In this document: in pieces, positions 15,645 through 25,005 of the stretch | Numbering within the stretch: the first letter of the stretch is position 1 | How the letters are laid out: each line of letters opens with the position of its first letter | Assembly: GCA_937996795.1 (NCBI GenBank) | Contig: CALKUH010000047.1 | Coordinates: 1 to 64,000, forward strand | Origin: an uncultured Verrucomicrobiota bacterium | Lineage (GTDB): Bacteria; Verrucomicrobiota; Kiritimatiellia; CAIVKH01 | DNA length: 64,000 nucleotides | Direction: 5' to 3' | The notes under the pieces: model-generated | The model's input: only the letters and a program-made list of their open reading frames with translations | Told to the model about the DNA's origin: nothing | Databases searched by the model: none | Position numbers and translations under genes: made by a program

Positions 15645-18479
15645 TTAATCGGCCGGCTCGACGCCGATCCTGTAGACCGTGAAAGGGGCGTCGGATGAAA
15701 TCGGAATCGGAACGGTGTTGGACGGCGGCGTGGATTCGAGATCGGCGGCGATCTGGGCCCACTGAGGGGCTGGCCAGAGGTTGGTGGCGCCCCACACGCT
15801 GTATCGTCGCGCGTGTGCGCTGCTGAAGATCAGGCCGGCGGGGGTGGGGCCGACGGACAGGTGGCGCACGCGGAGGGACGAGTCCCCGTTGAGCGGGTCC
15901 GTGCCCGCCCTGAATTCATCCACATCGGGGAACCCGTCGTCATCGCTGTCGCGATCCGGCGGGATGAAAACCACTTCGTTGAAACGCCATTGCTCCCACG
16001 CGTCGTCCACCCCGTCGCCGTCCCCGTCGCGCACATACACCGTCACGGCCAGCTCCGGGCGTTCGCCGACTGCTTCCGAGAAGGCGACGCCGGTGAATTG
16101 GGTGTCGGTCAGGGCCACCTGGAATCCGTGGTGGGGCGCGGCCTCCGTCCACGGGTCGCCGGACCAGCTGTGCACGATGTCGGTGACGCGGCCGGTATAG
16201 GTGCCCTGGCTCGTCTGGTTCGTGCCGAACTGATTGTTGGTGCCGATCACACGCGACAAGGCCGTGCTGGCGGCGTACAGGGGATAGTTCGTGCCGGACA
16301 GGTCCCACGCCGATTCCACCCGGCTGACGGCGAGCGGGGAGTTGAAGGTGGTGCTGTTGAGGCGGTCGATCTGGCGCAGCGTGAGGCGGGCGGCTTGGAC
16401 CGGATGGCCGGCCAGGGGCGCCAGGTCGAAGGCCAGGTAGCAGCGCGCCCGCCAGTGCTGCGTGGTGGTGTCGTAGCCGCGCTGCCGGACGAAAAGCGCG
16501 CCGGCGTTGGTCCAGGTGGCGCGCGCGATTTCCGTCAGCGGATTGGTCTTGCTGCCGTTGACGCTCACCACAACGGCGCCGCCGAGCGGCAGGCGATGCT
16601 CCACGAGGTTCGCCGTCCGCGGCTGGAAGTCCGGATTGTTCGGGTCGGTCCCCATCCGGATTTCGTCTCCGTCGTTCCATCCGTCCCCGTCGGAATCCGG
16701 CGCGGCGGGATCGGTGCCGGTGTCCTGGTGGCTGCGATACAGGTCCGTGTGGGATTCAAAGAGGTCGGGCACGCCGTCGCCATCGGTGTCCGGCTGGGGC
16801 GGGAGGATACCGGCGCGGGCATAATCGAGCGTGCCGAGCAGGTCGCGGCCCGTGAGGCGCGCGAGCTCGGCGCGGATGGCGCTGTTCGAGGTGAAGCCCG
16901 CGAGGTGGTTGGTCACCTCGCCGATGTCCGCGGACGTTCGGTAAAGCTGCTTGGGCACGCCCCGGTCCGTGCCGATGGCGTTGGTGAGGGTCTGGTTCGC
17001 GGCGTTCCACGTGGTGGCATTTCCGCCGCCGCCGGTCGAGTCGACCAACTTCCAGCCGTCCGGGGTCTTCAGCGCCAGGTGCCCGTTCATCGAGCAGAGC
17101 ACGATGCCGCCGCGCAGCGAGGGGGCGGCGGGGCGCCCCGTGAGCACCGGCAGGAAGGACTCCCCGTCCGGCGCGACGCCCGGCGGCAGGGCCTCGCCCA
17201 GCATCGCCGCGAGGGTCGGGAAGATGCCGACCTGGGAAACCAGCGCGTTCGTCGTGGCGCCGGCGGGCACCCGCCCCGGCCAGCGCGCGATGAACGGCAC
17301 GCGGGTGCCGCCGTCCCAGGCGTCGCGCTTGACCCCGCGCAGCGGGCCGTTCGGGTCGTCGCCCTGGGCCAGGCTGCGGGACATGGCCGTGACCTCGACG
17401 CCGTTGTCGGCGGTGAACAGCACCAGCGTGTTGTCCCGCAGGCCGTTGTTGTCGAGGGCTGCGATGATCCGCCCGATTCGGTGGTCCACCTCGGCGATGT
17501 AGCGGGCGTAGTCGTAGGCGCCGTTGGTGGCGTTGTTGAACGCCGGGGTGATGGCCCAGGGCGCGTGCGGCGAATGCAGCGCGACGTAGGCGAACAGCGG
17601 GTTGGTTGTGCCCGACGTGGCGCGCTCGTCCATGAAGCGCTCGAAATCCGCCACCAGGATCGGGTCGGCATCGATCTGCCGGTAGGACGGATCGCCCAAG
17701 CCCTCGCGCGAATCCTTCGCACCCACCACGGTCGAATCCAGCGCGGCTGTGGTGAACCAGGTGAAGGTGTCGTTGGTGGTGGCGGGCCGGAAATAGCCCT
17801 TGCGCCCGTTCGGCAGTGAACTCCCGTACTGGTTCAGGTTTGTGTCCTCCACCCACACCTGCACGCGGTCGTCGCGCAGGTAGACGTAGGGCGGCATGTT
17901 GAGGGCGGACGCCATGCCGCGGAAGGTGGTGAAGCCGATGTCGGTCGCGTGGCCCTCGATGCGCCGGGTCCAGTCCACCGCCGAGGAGACGGCCGGGTTG
18001 TTGGTGATCCGGGTATTCGTCCCCGGCGCATACCACTTGCCGCCCAGATGCCACTTGCCGAAAGCGGCTGTCTCGTAGCCGCGGTCGCGCAGCCACTCGG
18101 CAAGCGTCACATCGCCGGCGGGCGGGATGTTCTCCACACCCTGCAAATAGCCGTAGTGCCAGGAGATGCTCTGGAAGCGCCGCCAGTTGTAGATCCCGGT
18201 CAGCAGCGAGTAACGCGACGGCGTGCAGACGGCGTTGGCTGAATGCGCCTGGGTGAAGAGCAGGCCCTCGTCCGCCAGCCGGTCCAGGTTCGGCGTCGAG
18301 GCCGGGTTGGCCGTGCCGTATAAGGCGGCGTAACGGGAAAAATCACCGAATCCCAGGTCGTCAGCATACACAATGACGATATTCGGGCGCACCGCCATCG
18401 CGACCATCGGCGCGCCGGCGCCGAGCGCTGCAGCCAGCCACATCGACGCCAAAGAACCCAACGCCCTCTTCATTCGCAT
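15645..18479 (-). CDS. Secreted FGly-type sulfatase with TSP3 and DNRLRE-like tail
   Basis: 944 residues with an N-terminal signal peptide (hydrophobic about 9-29). The type I sulfatase domain (about 31-480) shows the metal Asp pair in IVIVYADDLGFGDF, the FGly-forming CTPSR at Cys85 (AVCTPSRYSLLTG) and the metal D-N in FTADNGVEV. Then follow TSP3-type repeats (DTDGDGVPDLFES, PDSDGDGWNDGDE), a DNRLRE/CBM-like beta domain (about 620-810), another TSP3 pair (DGDGDGVDDAWEQW, DRDSDDDGFPDVDE) and a C-terminal beta module common in PVC exoenzymes. It likely removes sulfate from an external polysaccharide. Activity needs a formylglycine-generating enzyme that is not in the window. Confidence 0.93.
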   Translation of the reverse strand: MRMKRALGSLASMWLAAALGAGAPMVAMAVRPNIVIVYADDLGFGDFSRYAALYGTANPASTPNLDRLADEGLLFTQAHSANAVCTPSRYSLLTGIYNWRRFQSISWHYGYLQGVENIPPAGDVTLAEWLRDRGYETAAFGKWHLGGKWYAPGTNTRITNNPAVSSAVDWTRRIEGHATDIGFTTFRGMASALNMPPYVYLRDDRVQVWVEDTNLNQYGSSLPNGRKGYFRPATTNDTFTWFTTAALDSTVVGAKDSREGLGDPSYRQIDADPILVADFERFMDERATSGTTNPLFAYVALHSPHAPWAITPAFNNATNGAYDYARYIAEVDHRIGRIIAALDNNGLRDNTLVLFTADNGVEVTAMSRSLAQGDDPNGPLRGVKRDAWDGGTRVPFIARWPGRVPAGATTNALVSQVGIFPTLAAMLGEALPPGVAPDGESFLPVLTGRPAAPSLRGGIVLCSMNGHLALKTPDGWKLVDSTGGGGNATTWNAANQTLTNAIGTDRGVPKQLYRTSADIGEVTNHLAGFTSNSAIRAELARLTGRDLLGTLDYARAGILPPQPDTDGDGVPDLFESHTDLYRSHQDTGTDPAAPDSDGDGWNDGDEIRMGTDPNNPDFQPRTANLVEHRLPLGGAVVVSVNGSKTNPLTEIARATWTNAGALFVRQRGYDTTTQHWRARCYLAFDLAPLAGHPVQAARLTLRQIDRLNSTTFNSPLAVSRVESAWDLSGTNYPLYAASTALSRVIGTNNQFGTNQTSQGTYTGRVTDIVHSWSGDPWTEAAPHHGFQVALTDTQFTGVAFSEAVGERPELAVTVYVRDGDGDGVDDAWEQWRFNEVVFIPPDRDSDDDGFPDVDEFRAGTDPLNGDSSLRVRHLSVGPTPAGLIFSSAHARRYSVWGATNLWPAPQWAQIAADLESTPPSNTVPIPISSDAPFTVYRIGVEPAD

Positions 18480-18832
18480 CGCACGCTCCTGTCTCCACCC
18501 CCAGTTCTCTCGCCCATCCGAGTCAGATGTCGATCCATATCACGCGCACGCGCGGGTTGCGAGAATGTTTCAAGATAGACTGCGGGAAACCCGGAGCGGA
18601 TTCCCCTGTTCGCGTCCGCTAAAATACGTACGGCTCCGCGTGAGCAGTACCCTCCCAGCCGCTTGCGCGTGCAGCTTATGAGGGCGGCGCGACCGAATTG
18701 TGGAGCCACGACCGGAATGTTGTCAGTGTACCCGGGCTTCCTGTTGTTGATCCTCTCGTTTGGGACGACTCCACGGCGCTTGACCCGGGCTGCGGGCGTC
18801 CGCATCATTTGCACTTTTCGTGGGGGGAACTT
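18480..18832. other. Divergent intergenic region, sulfatase / GT39
   Basis: About 350 bases between the divergent sulfatase and membrane transferase genes. An open frame enters from the right (from 18698) but its peptide is not protein-like, and the first plausible start for the transferase is TTG 18833. Apart from the promoter candidate at 18780-18808 nothing specific was recognised. Confidence 0.5.
18780..18808 (+). promoter_or_regulatory. Candidate sigma70 promoter of GT39-like gene
   Basis: TTGACC at 18780-18785, 17-bp spacer, CATCAT at 18803-18808. Transcription would start near 18815, giving a short leader that includes the GGGGGGAA ribosome-binding site in front of TTG 18833. Confidence 0.4.
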
Positions 18833-20824
18833 TTGAGCACGGATCAATTGGCGGGACGGCGATGGGGGGCGGCGTGGCTGTTTTTGCTGCTCATTCCGGC
18901 GATCTGGCTGCGCACGCATGCCCTGGATGCGAGCGTGCTGTGGATCGATGAAATCACCATCGCGTCCTACGGCGCGCCGCCCAAGTCCGCGGGGCAGATC
19001 GTCCGGGACATTTACGCGGACGAGTTCAAGGGCTTCACCGGCCAGCACATGCCCTTCCAATACGTGCTGGCAAATTGGGCACAACGCCATCTGCGCTCGC
19101 TGAACGAGCCGGGCGGGCTGACCGCGTTCCGCCTTCCGTTTGCGTTGCTGGGCGCGCTGACGGTCCCGTTGTTCGGGCTCTTTCTCCGGCGCGTGTTCGG
19201 CCCGTCTGCGGGTTGGTGGGGCGGCGTCTTGCTCACGCTATCCTTCTTTCACGTATACCAATCGCGCGATGCAACGTCCTACGGCCCGCTGCTCTTTTTC
19301 CAGGCGCTGGCGCTGTGGAGCGGGTGGCGTTGCTGGGAGCACGGGCGCCTTGATGCGCGGGCGCTGAAATGGGCCGCGCTGTTTGCCGCCGGCCTGCTGG
19401 GCGCGTTCTTCACGCATCTGACGGCGTGGTTTTTTGCACTCGCGGTGGGGGTGGCCACCGTGGGTGCGGCGCTTTGGCGCTGGTGGCGTCGCAAGCAGGG
19501 CGCGGACATGCCAGGTTCCGATGCGCCGTTGCTGGCGCTCGCCGGCTTGACGGCGGTATGCGCGCTGCCGTTCTTGAAATTCCCCCTCGCGGCCGCGGCG
19601 GGCGTCGGCAATGTGGGCGGTGTGCGCGAGGCGTTGACGTGGGACTTGCTGGTGTACCAGATGGCGTGTTTCGGATGGGGCCGCGAGGACGGGCGGCTGG
19701 CGGCGTTCACGCTCGTTTGGATCTGGGGCCTCGTGGTCTGTTGGCGGCAGCGCGCGCGGGGGGCGTCGATGGCGCTCCAGCTGCTGCTGGCGCTGCCGGT
19801 GGTGATCTTCGTCGCCGTGTTGTTCCGCAACTTTTTCCCGCGCTACCTCGGCATTGTTTTCCTGCCCTTCCTCGCAATCGCGGCCGTGGGTCTATCCGAT
19901 CTGTTCCAGCGTGTCGCCGCGTGGCGTCCTCGCGTCGCGCCTGTCTTCGGCGCGTTGCTGCTGATCCTGTTGGTGGCCTGGCATGTGCCGCCGTACCGGG
20001 CGCTCTACGCGCAGCGCGACAAGCTGATGCCGATGTCGCGCATCCAGGAGTGGGTGTTGAAGACGGTGCCCGACGGCGGCCTGTACATGTGGCGAAACGG
20101 CTTCTTCATGCGCGAGGTGCCGGGCGCGCTGCCGGTGCCGAACCGGCAGGTGATCGCCGCGGACCATCCGTCACACGGCGTGCCGCGCGAGGTGTACGCC
20201 TACCGCAGCGCGCAGGCGCGCGACGTGTTCCGCCGGTTCCCGGAGACCGCACTCATTGCGGAGCCGGACGACGGATCCATGTACCAGCACCAGGAGCTGT
20301 GGACGTGGGTGTATGATTTTCCGCACCGCGAGTCGCTGCGCGAGGAATCGATCGCGAAACTCTGGCGGTGGGGCTTCAGCCCGCACGGCTATCTCATGAA
20401 GGAATCCGCGACGTTCACCGGCTGCCATCGCACGCCGGCGGAGGCGTATCAAATGAAGGCCCAGGAAGGCCGTCCCGCCGTCTGGCCGACCGGCGGCGGC
20501 TGGCGGTACGCACAGACACGCGAGGGCGCGACGCTCACCACGCCGGGTGAGACGGATGCGCGACTCGCTGTGTTCGTGCCGTCGTCCGGCGGCTTCCTCC
20601 TGCGCATGCGCGGCACGGCCCAGGGCACGGGCCGTGTTTCGATCTGGCGCATCCGCGATGCGCAATGGGAAAAATTGGCGGAGGAAACCGTCTCGCGTTC
20701 CGATCAGTGGCAGGCGGCGTGGGGTCCGTGGGACCTGCAGCCCGGCGATCAACTCTCCATTGCGCCGATGGGGGAACGGCCACATTTCGTGTTCATCCAC
20801 GATTTCGAGCTTGCCACGCCCTGA
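18833..20824 (+). CDS. GT39-like polytopic membrane glycosyltransferase
   Basis: 663 residues from TTG 18833, preceded by GGGGGGAA at 5-nt spacing. The longer frame from 18698 adds an unlikely N-terminus. The first TM helix (about 11-26) is followed by WIDE (Asp39-Glu40) in the first periplasmic loop, the position of the catalytic acid in GT-C/GT39 enzymes such as ArnT and PMT. Roughly ten more hydrophobic segments run to about residue 400, then a soluble C-terminal part. It is expected to move a sugar from a lipid-phosphate carrier to a protein or lipid outside the inner membrane. It opens the glycan locus, 33 bases before the nucleotidyltransferase-kinase gene. Confidence 0.75.
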   Translation: MSTDQLAGRRWGAAWLFLLLIPAIWLRTHALDASVLWIDEITIASYGAPPKSAGQIVRDIYADEFKGFTGQHMPFQYVLANWAQRHLRSLNEPGGLTAFRLPFALLGALTVPLFGLFLRRVFGPSAGWWGGVLLTLSFFHVYQSRDATSYGPLLFFQALALWSGWRCWEHGRLDARALKWAALFAAGLLGAFFTHLTAWFFALAVGVATVGAALWRWWRRKQGADMPGSDAPLLALAGLTAVCALPFLKFPLAAAAGVGNVGGVREALTWDLLVYQMACFGWGREDGRLAAFTLVWIWGLVVCWRQRARGASMALQLLLALPVVIFVAVLFRNFFPRYLGIVFLPFLAIAAVGLSDLFQRVAAWRPRVAPVFGALLLILLVAWHVPPYRALYAQRDKLMPMSRIQEWVLKTVPDGGLYMWRNGFFMREVPGALPVPNRQVIAADHPSHGVPREVYAYRSAQARDVFRRFPETALIAEPDDGSMYQHQELWTWVYDFPHRESLREESIAKLWRWGFSPHGYLMKESATFTGCHRTPAEAYQMKAQEGRPAVWPTGGGWRYAQTREGATLTTPGETDARLAVFVPSSGGFLLRMRGTAQGTGRVSIWRIRDAQWEKLAEETVSRSDQWQAAWGPWDLQPGDQLSIAPMGERPHFVFIHDFELATP

Positions 20825-20857
20825 GGGCCCTCAAATCATATCGGCCTTCACGCTGTC

Positions 20858-22387
20858 ATGACGTCCAAACCATCAAAAATCCTTACTCTGGAACGCCTTG
20901 CCGAGTTCATTGCGGCGCAAAAGGCGAAGGGCCGCCGGGTGGTCCACTGCCACGGCTGTTTCGACTTGCTCCACATCGGCCACATCCGGCACTTCAAATC
21001 GGCGCGGGAACTGGGCGACGTGCTGGTCGTGACGGTGACGCCGGATCGCTTCGTCAATAAAGGCCCGGACCGCCCCGCGTTTCCCGAGGAACTGCGCCTG
21101 GAAGCCATCGCGGCGCTCGACATGGTGGATGCGGTCGCCCTCAACCGCTGGCCCACGGCGGTGGAAACGATCGGCCTCATCAAGCCGGATCTCTACGCCA
21201 AGGGCATGGAGTACAAGAACGCCGCGAACGACGTCACCGGCGGCATCCGCCTCGAACAGGATGCGGTGGAGGCGGTGGGCGGCGCCCTCGCGTTCACCGA
21301 CGACATCGTGTTCAGTTCGTCGAGCCTCATCAACCGCTTCGCGTCGGCCTATCCGAAGGAAGTGAAGGAATACCTCGAAGGCTTCGCGCGCCGCCATCCA
21401 GCCGCGGCGATCAACCAGCAGCTCGGCCGCGCGAGCGACCTGTCCGTTCTCGTCGTGGGCGAGGCGATCATCGACGACTACGAATATTGCGAGGCGATCG
21501 GGAAATCGTCCAAGGAACCGACCCTCGCGGTGAAGAGCCTTTACAGCAAACGCTTCGCGGGCGGCATCCTGGCGGTCGCGAACCATGTGGCCAGTTTTGC
21601 CGGGAAGGTGACCCTGTTGACGCAGGTGGGCGATCGCGACGATCACCTGGAGTTCATCCGGGGCCATGTCCGCGGCGACATCGATGCGCATTACCTCAAG
21701 CGCCGCAACTCGCCGACGATCGTGAAGAAGCGCCTGATCGAGCACTACTTCTTCACCAAGATGCTGGAGGTCTATTCGATCAACGACGCGGCGCTGGAAC
21801 CGGACGACGAGTCGGCGTTTTGCGCCGAACTGGAGCGCCTGGCCCCGAAGCACGACGTTGTGCTGGTGGCCGATTTCGGCCACAGCCTCATGACCCCGCG
21901 CGCCGTGCAGACGCTGTGCAAGCACGCGCGCTACCTGGCGGTCAACACGCAGGCGAACGCCGGCAACATGGGCTACAATGTGATCTCCAAGTACCCGCGC
22001 GCGGATTACATTTCGCTCGCGGAAAAGGAAATGCGGCTGGAGGCGCGGGACTATCGCGGTGACCTGACGCCGATGATTACGCGGCTTGCCGAAAAGCTGA
22101 ACTGCCCGCGCATCACCGTGACCCGCGGCAGCAACGGCAGCATGGTCTATGACCGCACGACGGGGCTCTCGCATGTGCCCGCGCTGGCCCAGAAGGTCGT
22201 GGATCGGGTGGGGGCGGGCGACGCCTCGCTTTCCGTCTGCGCGCTGATGGCCGCGCAGGGGGCGCCGGCGGAGATGATGGCGTTTGTCGGAAATGTCGCG
22301 GGCGCGTGGGCGGTGTCGATCGTGGGCAATGAAAAGTCGATTGATCGCGTGAATCTCGCGAAGCAGATCGAAACCCTTCTCAAATGA
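20858..22387 (+). CDS. HldE-like sugar nucleotidyltransferase-PfkB kinase fusion, reversed domain order
   Basis: 509 residues. The N-terminal cytidylyltransferase-like domain (about 1-165) has HGCFDLLHIGH (residues 32-42, the HxGH nucleotide site). A PfkB/ribokinase domain (about 175-509) ends with RVGAGDAS near residue 450, the anion-hole and catalytic Asp motif. E. coli HldE has the kinase first and the adenylyltransferase last, so the order is swapped here. Known HldE phosphorylates heptose 7-phosphate at C1 and later adenylylates heptose 1-phosphate. The next gene is a GmhA-like SIS isomerase, which supports a heptose-like substrate. Exact sugar and nucleotide are not known. Confidence 0.8.
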   Translation: MTSKPSKILTLERLAEFIAAQKAKGRRVVHCHGCFDLLHIGHIRHFKSARELGDVLVVTVTPDRFVNKGPDRPAFPEELRLEAIAALDMVDAVALNRWPTAVETIGLIKPDLYAKGMEYKNAANDVTGGIRLEQDAVEAVGGALAFTDDIVFSSSSLINRFASAYPKEVKEYLEGFARRHPAAAINQQLGRASDLSVLVVGEAIIDDYEYCEAIGKSSKEPTLAVKSLYSKRFAGGILAVANHVASFAGKVTLLTQVGDRDDHLEFIRGHVRGDIDAHYLKRRNSPTIVKKRLIEHYFFTKMLEVYSINDAALEPDDESAFCAELERLAPKHDVVLVADFGHSLMTPRAVQTLCKHARYLAVNTQANAGNMGYNVISKYPRADYISLAEKEMRLEARDYRGDLTPMITRLAEKLNCPRITVTRGSNGSMVYDRTTGLSHVPALAQKVVDRVGAGDASLSVCALMAAQGAPAEMMAFVGNVAGAWAVSIVGNEKSIDRVNLAKQIETLLK

Positions 22388-22394
22388 GTGCTTC

Positions 22395-22985
22395 ATGGCT
22401 GTGACCTGGCAGGAACATGTCGAGGCCTTGGCGCGCCTGTTGCGCGCGCTCTCGGCGCGCGACCGCAATGGCGTGGAATCCCCCGTGCAGGAGGCGTTTG
22501 ACCGCTGGTGCGAGTGGACCCTCGAATTGCGGGCCCGGCGCCGCGCCATCTACCTCGTCGGCAACGGCGCGAGCGCATCCATGGCGAGCCATTTCGCGGC
22601 GGACCTGGCGAAGAACGGGCACCTGCACACGGAGGTGTTTTCGGATCTCTCCCTCATCACCGCGCTGTCCAATGACATCGGGTATGAATCCGTCTTCGCG
22701 GAGCCGCTTGCGCGCCGTGCGGAGGCGGGCGACCACCTCGTGGCGATCAGCAGTTCCGGCCGTTCGCCGAACGTGCTCGCGGCCGTGCGGGTGGCGCGGG
22801 AGCGCGGCCTGCGGGTCATCACGTTGAGCGCCATGCGCCCGGACAATCCGTTGCGCGGATCGGGCGACCTGAACTTTTACGTGCCCGCCGATCAATATGG
22901 GTTCGCGGAGTCGGCGCACGCGGTGGTGTTGCACAATTTCATGGATATGGTGCAGGCGCAAACGCCTGCGGAGGAGTCTCGTTGA
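22395..22985 (+). CDS. SIS-domain sugar-phosphate isomerase, GmhA-like
   Basis: 196 residues. The SIS phosphosugar-binding elements are YLVGNGASASMASHFAADLA (about 53-72) and ISSSGRSPNVL (about 116-126), with a late His in HAVVLHNFMD where GmhA has its catalytic His. GmhA converts sedoheptulose 7-phosphate to heptose 7-phosphate. It sits 7 nt after the HldE-like fusion and its stop overlaps the next start (TGATG). Other SIS isomerases cannot be excluded from motifs alone. Confidence 0.75.
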   Translation: MAVTWQEHVEALARLLRALSARDRNGVESPVQEAFDRWCEWTLELRARRRAIYLVGNGASASMASHFAADLAKNGHLHTEVFSDLSLITALSNDIGYESVFAEPLARRAEAGDHLVAISSSGRSPNVLAAVRVARERGLRVITLSAMRPDNPLRGSGDLNFYVPADQYGFAESAHAVVLHNFMDMVQAQTPAEESR

Positions 22986-24016
22986 TGCAAACGGAATCAT
23001 CGCTTCGGTTCAAACGCGTGTTGGTCACCGGCGGCGCCGGGTATGTCGGCGCCGTGCTGGTGCCGCAGTTGCTGAAGGCCGGCTACGCCGTTCGGGTGCT
23101 CGACCTCTACATCTATGGCAGGGAGCCGCTCGCGGCGGTGCGCGGCAATCCGAAGCTCGAGGAAATCGAGGGCGACATCCGCGACACGGCCCTCGTGAAA
23201 CGCGCGCTGGCGGGTTGCGATGCCGTCATTCACCTGGCCTGCATCTCGAACGATCCAAGCGTCGAACTGGACGCGAACCTGAGCCACAGCATCAACTACG
23301 AGGCCTTCATCCCGCTTGTGAAGGAGGCGAAGGCCGCGGGCGTGCGCCGCTTCATCCATGCATCCTCGGGCAGCGTGTATGGCGTGAGCGACGATCCGAA
23401 TGTGACGGAGGAGCATCCGCTGGTCCCGGTTTCGCTCTACAATAAATACAAGGCCCTGTGTGAGCCCGTCCTCTTGGAGGCGCAGTCCGCCTCCTTCGTC
23501 CCGGTGATCGTGCGCCCGGCGACGATCTGCGGCTACTCGCCCCGCCAGCGCCTCGACCTGACAGTCAACATCCTGACGAACCACGCGGTGAACAACGGAA
23601 AAATCACCGTGTTTGGCGGCTCGCAAATGCGTCCGAACCTGCACATGCAGGACATGATCGACCTCTACCTGCTGCTGCTGCGCATCGAGGACGCGCCGGT
23701 CGCCGGCCAGATTTTCAACGCGGCGTACCAGAACTTCAGCGTGTCGGAAACCGCCCGCGTGGTGCGCGGGGTGGTCCTCAAGGAAATGCCGGAGAAGCGC
23801 GACATCGAAATCGTCACGACGCCGTCGGACGACATCCGCTCGTATCACATTTCGTCGGAAAAGATTAAGCGCGTGCTCGGGTTCACGCCCCGGTACACGA
23901 TCGAGGACGGGTCCCGCGACCTGATTGCGGCGTTCCGTGCGGGGCGGCTCCCGAACTCGCTGACCGATGAGCACTATTTCAACATCAAGCGCATGAAAAG
24001 CATCGGCCTCAAATGA
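22985..24016 (+). CDS. NAD-dependent epimerase/dehydratase (extended SDR)
   Basis: 343 residues from ATG 22985, overlapping the previous stop. The Rossmann motif is VLVTGGAGYVG (GxxGxxG). The catalytic Ser region is ASSGSVYGV and the Tyr-Lys pair is in YNKYK. The extended SDR family acts on nucleotide sugars (4-epimerases, 4,6-dehydratases, ADP-heptose epimerases). The ending ADP-heptose 6-epimerase signature was not recognised, so only the broad class is called. Stop overlaps the next start by ATGA. Confidence 0.85.
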   Translation: MQTESSLRFKRVLVTGGAGYVGAVLVPQLLKAGYAVRVLDLYIYGREPLAAVRGNPKLEEIEGDIRDTALVKRALAGCDAVIHLACISNDPSVELDANLSHSINYEAFIPLVKEAKAAGVRRFIHASSGSVYGVSDDPNVTEEHPLVPVSLYNKYKALCEPVLLEAQSASFVPVIVRPATICGYSPRQRLDLTVNILTNHAVNNGKITVFGGSQMRPNLHMQDMIDLYLLLLRIEDAPVAGQIFNAAYQNFSVSETARVVRGVVLKEMPEKRDIEIVTTPSDDIRSYHISSEKIKRVLGFTPRYTIEDGSRDLIAAFRAGRLPNSLTDEHYFNIKRMKSIGLK

Positions 24017-25005
24017 GCGCGTCGCGCTATCTGGTCATCGGCAGCAATTCCTTTTCGGGCGCAAGTTTCGTCGCGCATCTGCTGGCGCGCGGCTGCGACG
24101 TGGCGGGTGTCAGCCGCTCGCCCGAGCCGATCCCGGCCTTTCTGCCGTATCGGTGGGCGGACGCGTCGCGATTCCAATTCCACCAGCTTGACCTGAACAA
24201 GGACCTGCCCGCGGTCCTGCGCCTTGCGTCGGAGTTCCAGCCCGACTACATCGTGAACTTCGCCGCGCAGGGAATGGTGGCGCAGAGCTGGGAGCGTCCG
24301 CTGGATTGGTATCGGACGAACCTGCTGGCGATGGTCGGCCTGCACGACGGCCTGCGCGCGCTAAAAGGCCTGAAGAAATTTGTCCAGGCCTCGACGCCGG
24401 AGGTTTACGGCAACACGTCCGGCCTCGTGCGCGAGGATGCGCCATACAATCCCAGCACGCCGTACGCGGTCTCCAAGGCGGCGTGCGACATGAACCTGAT
24501 GGCCTACCAGCGCGCATACGGGTTTCCCGCCGCGCTGACCCGGTCTGCCAATGTGTGCGGCCCTGGGCAGGCCCTCTACCGCATCGTGCCCCGCACGGTG
24601 TTCTGCATCCTCGCCGGCGAACGCCTGCAACTGCAGGGCGGCGGCACCTCGGTGCGTTCCTTCATCCACATGGATGATGTGTCCGAGGGCACACAACGCG
24701 TCGCGGAGCGGGCGCCGCCGGGCGGCATTTATCATTTTTCGACGGACCGCCGGGTCTCCATCCGCGAGCTGGTGGAACTGATCTGCCGCCGGATGGAGGT
24801 CGCCTTCGAGAAGGTCGTTGATGTCGCGCCCGCCCGCCTTGCGCAGGATGCGGCATATCTGCTGGACACCGCGCGCGCGCGCGCCGAGTTGGATTGGGCG
24901 CCGGCGCGTGAACTCGAAACCATCGTGGATGACACGGTGCGCTGGCTCCGCGAGCACTGGGACGACCTGCGCCGCGCGCCCCGCGATTACCAGCACCTCC
25001 CATGA
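24013..25005 (+). CDS. GDP-mannose 4,6-dehydratase-like SDR
   Basis: 330 residues. It is an extended SDR with YAVSKAACD (catalytic Tyr/Lys), STPEVYG (Ser/Thr plus Glu, as in 4,6-dehydratases) and SFIHMDDV. The N-terminal loop is VIGSNSFSG, in which the middle Gly of GxxGxxG is Ser, a moderate departure. The TPEVYG element supports dehydratase over plain epimerase. Start and stop overlap both neighbours by 4 nt, so it is a core member of this translationally coupled block. Confidence 0.82.
   Translation: MSASRYLVIGSNSFSGASFVAHLLARGCDVAGVSRSPEPIPAFLPYRWADASRFQFHQLDLNKDLPAVLRLASEFQPDYIVNFAAQGMVAQSWERPLDWYRTNLLAMVGLHDGLRALKGLKKFVQASTPEVYGNTSGLVREDAPYNPSTPYAVSKAACDMNLMAYQRAYGFPAALTRSANVCGPGQALYRIVPRTVFCILAGERLQLQGGGTSVRSFIHMDDVSEGTQRVAERAPPGGIYHFSTDRRVSIRELVELICRRMEVAFEKVVDVAPARLAQDAAYLLDTARARAELDWAPARELETIVDDTVRWLREHWDDLRRAPRDYQHLP

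Noticed and set aside
15813..17819. Long plus-strand frame inside the sulfatase gene
   Set aside because: Shadow of the sulfatase; peptide is Gly/Arg/Val-rich and has no start context or motif.
18698..18832. N-terminal extension of the GT39-like protein
   Set aside because: Peptide lacks hydrophobic or family character; TTG 18833 has a strong RBS and begins just before the first TM helix.
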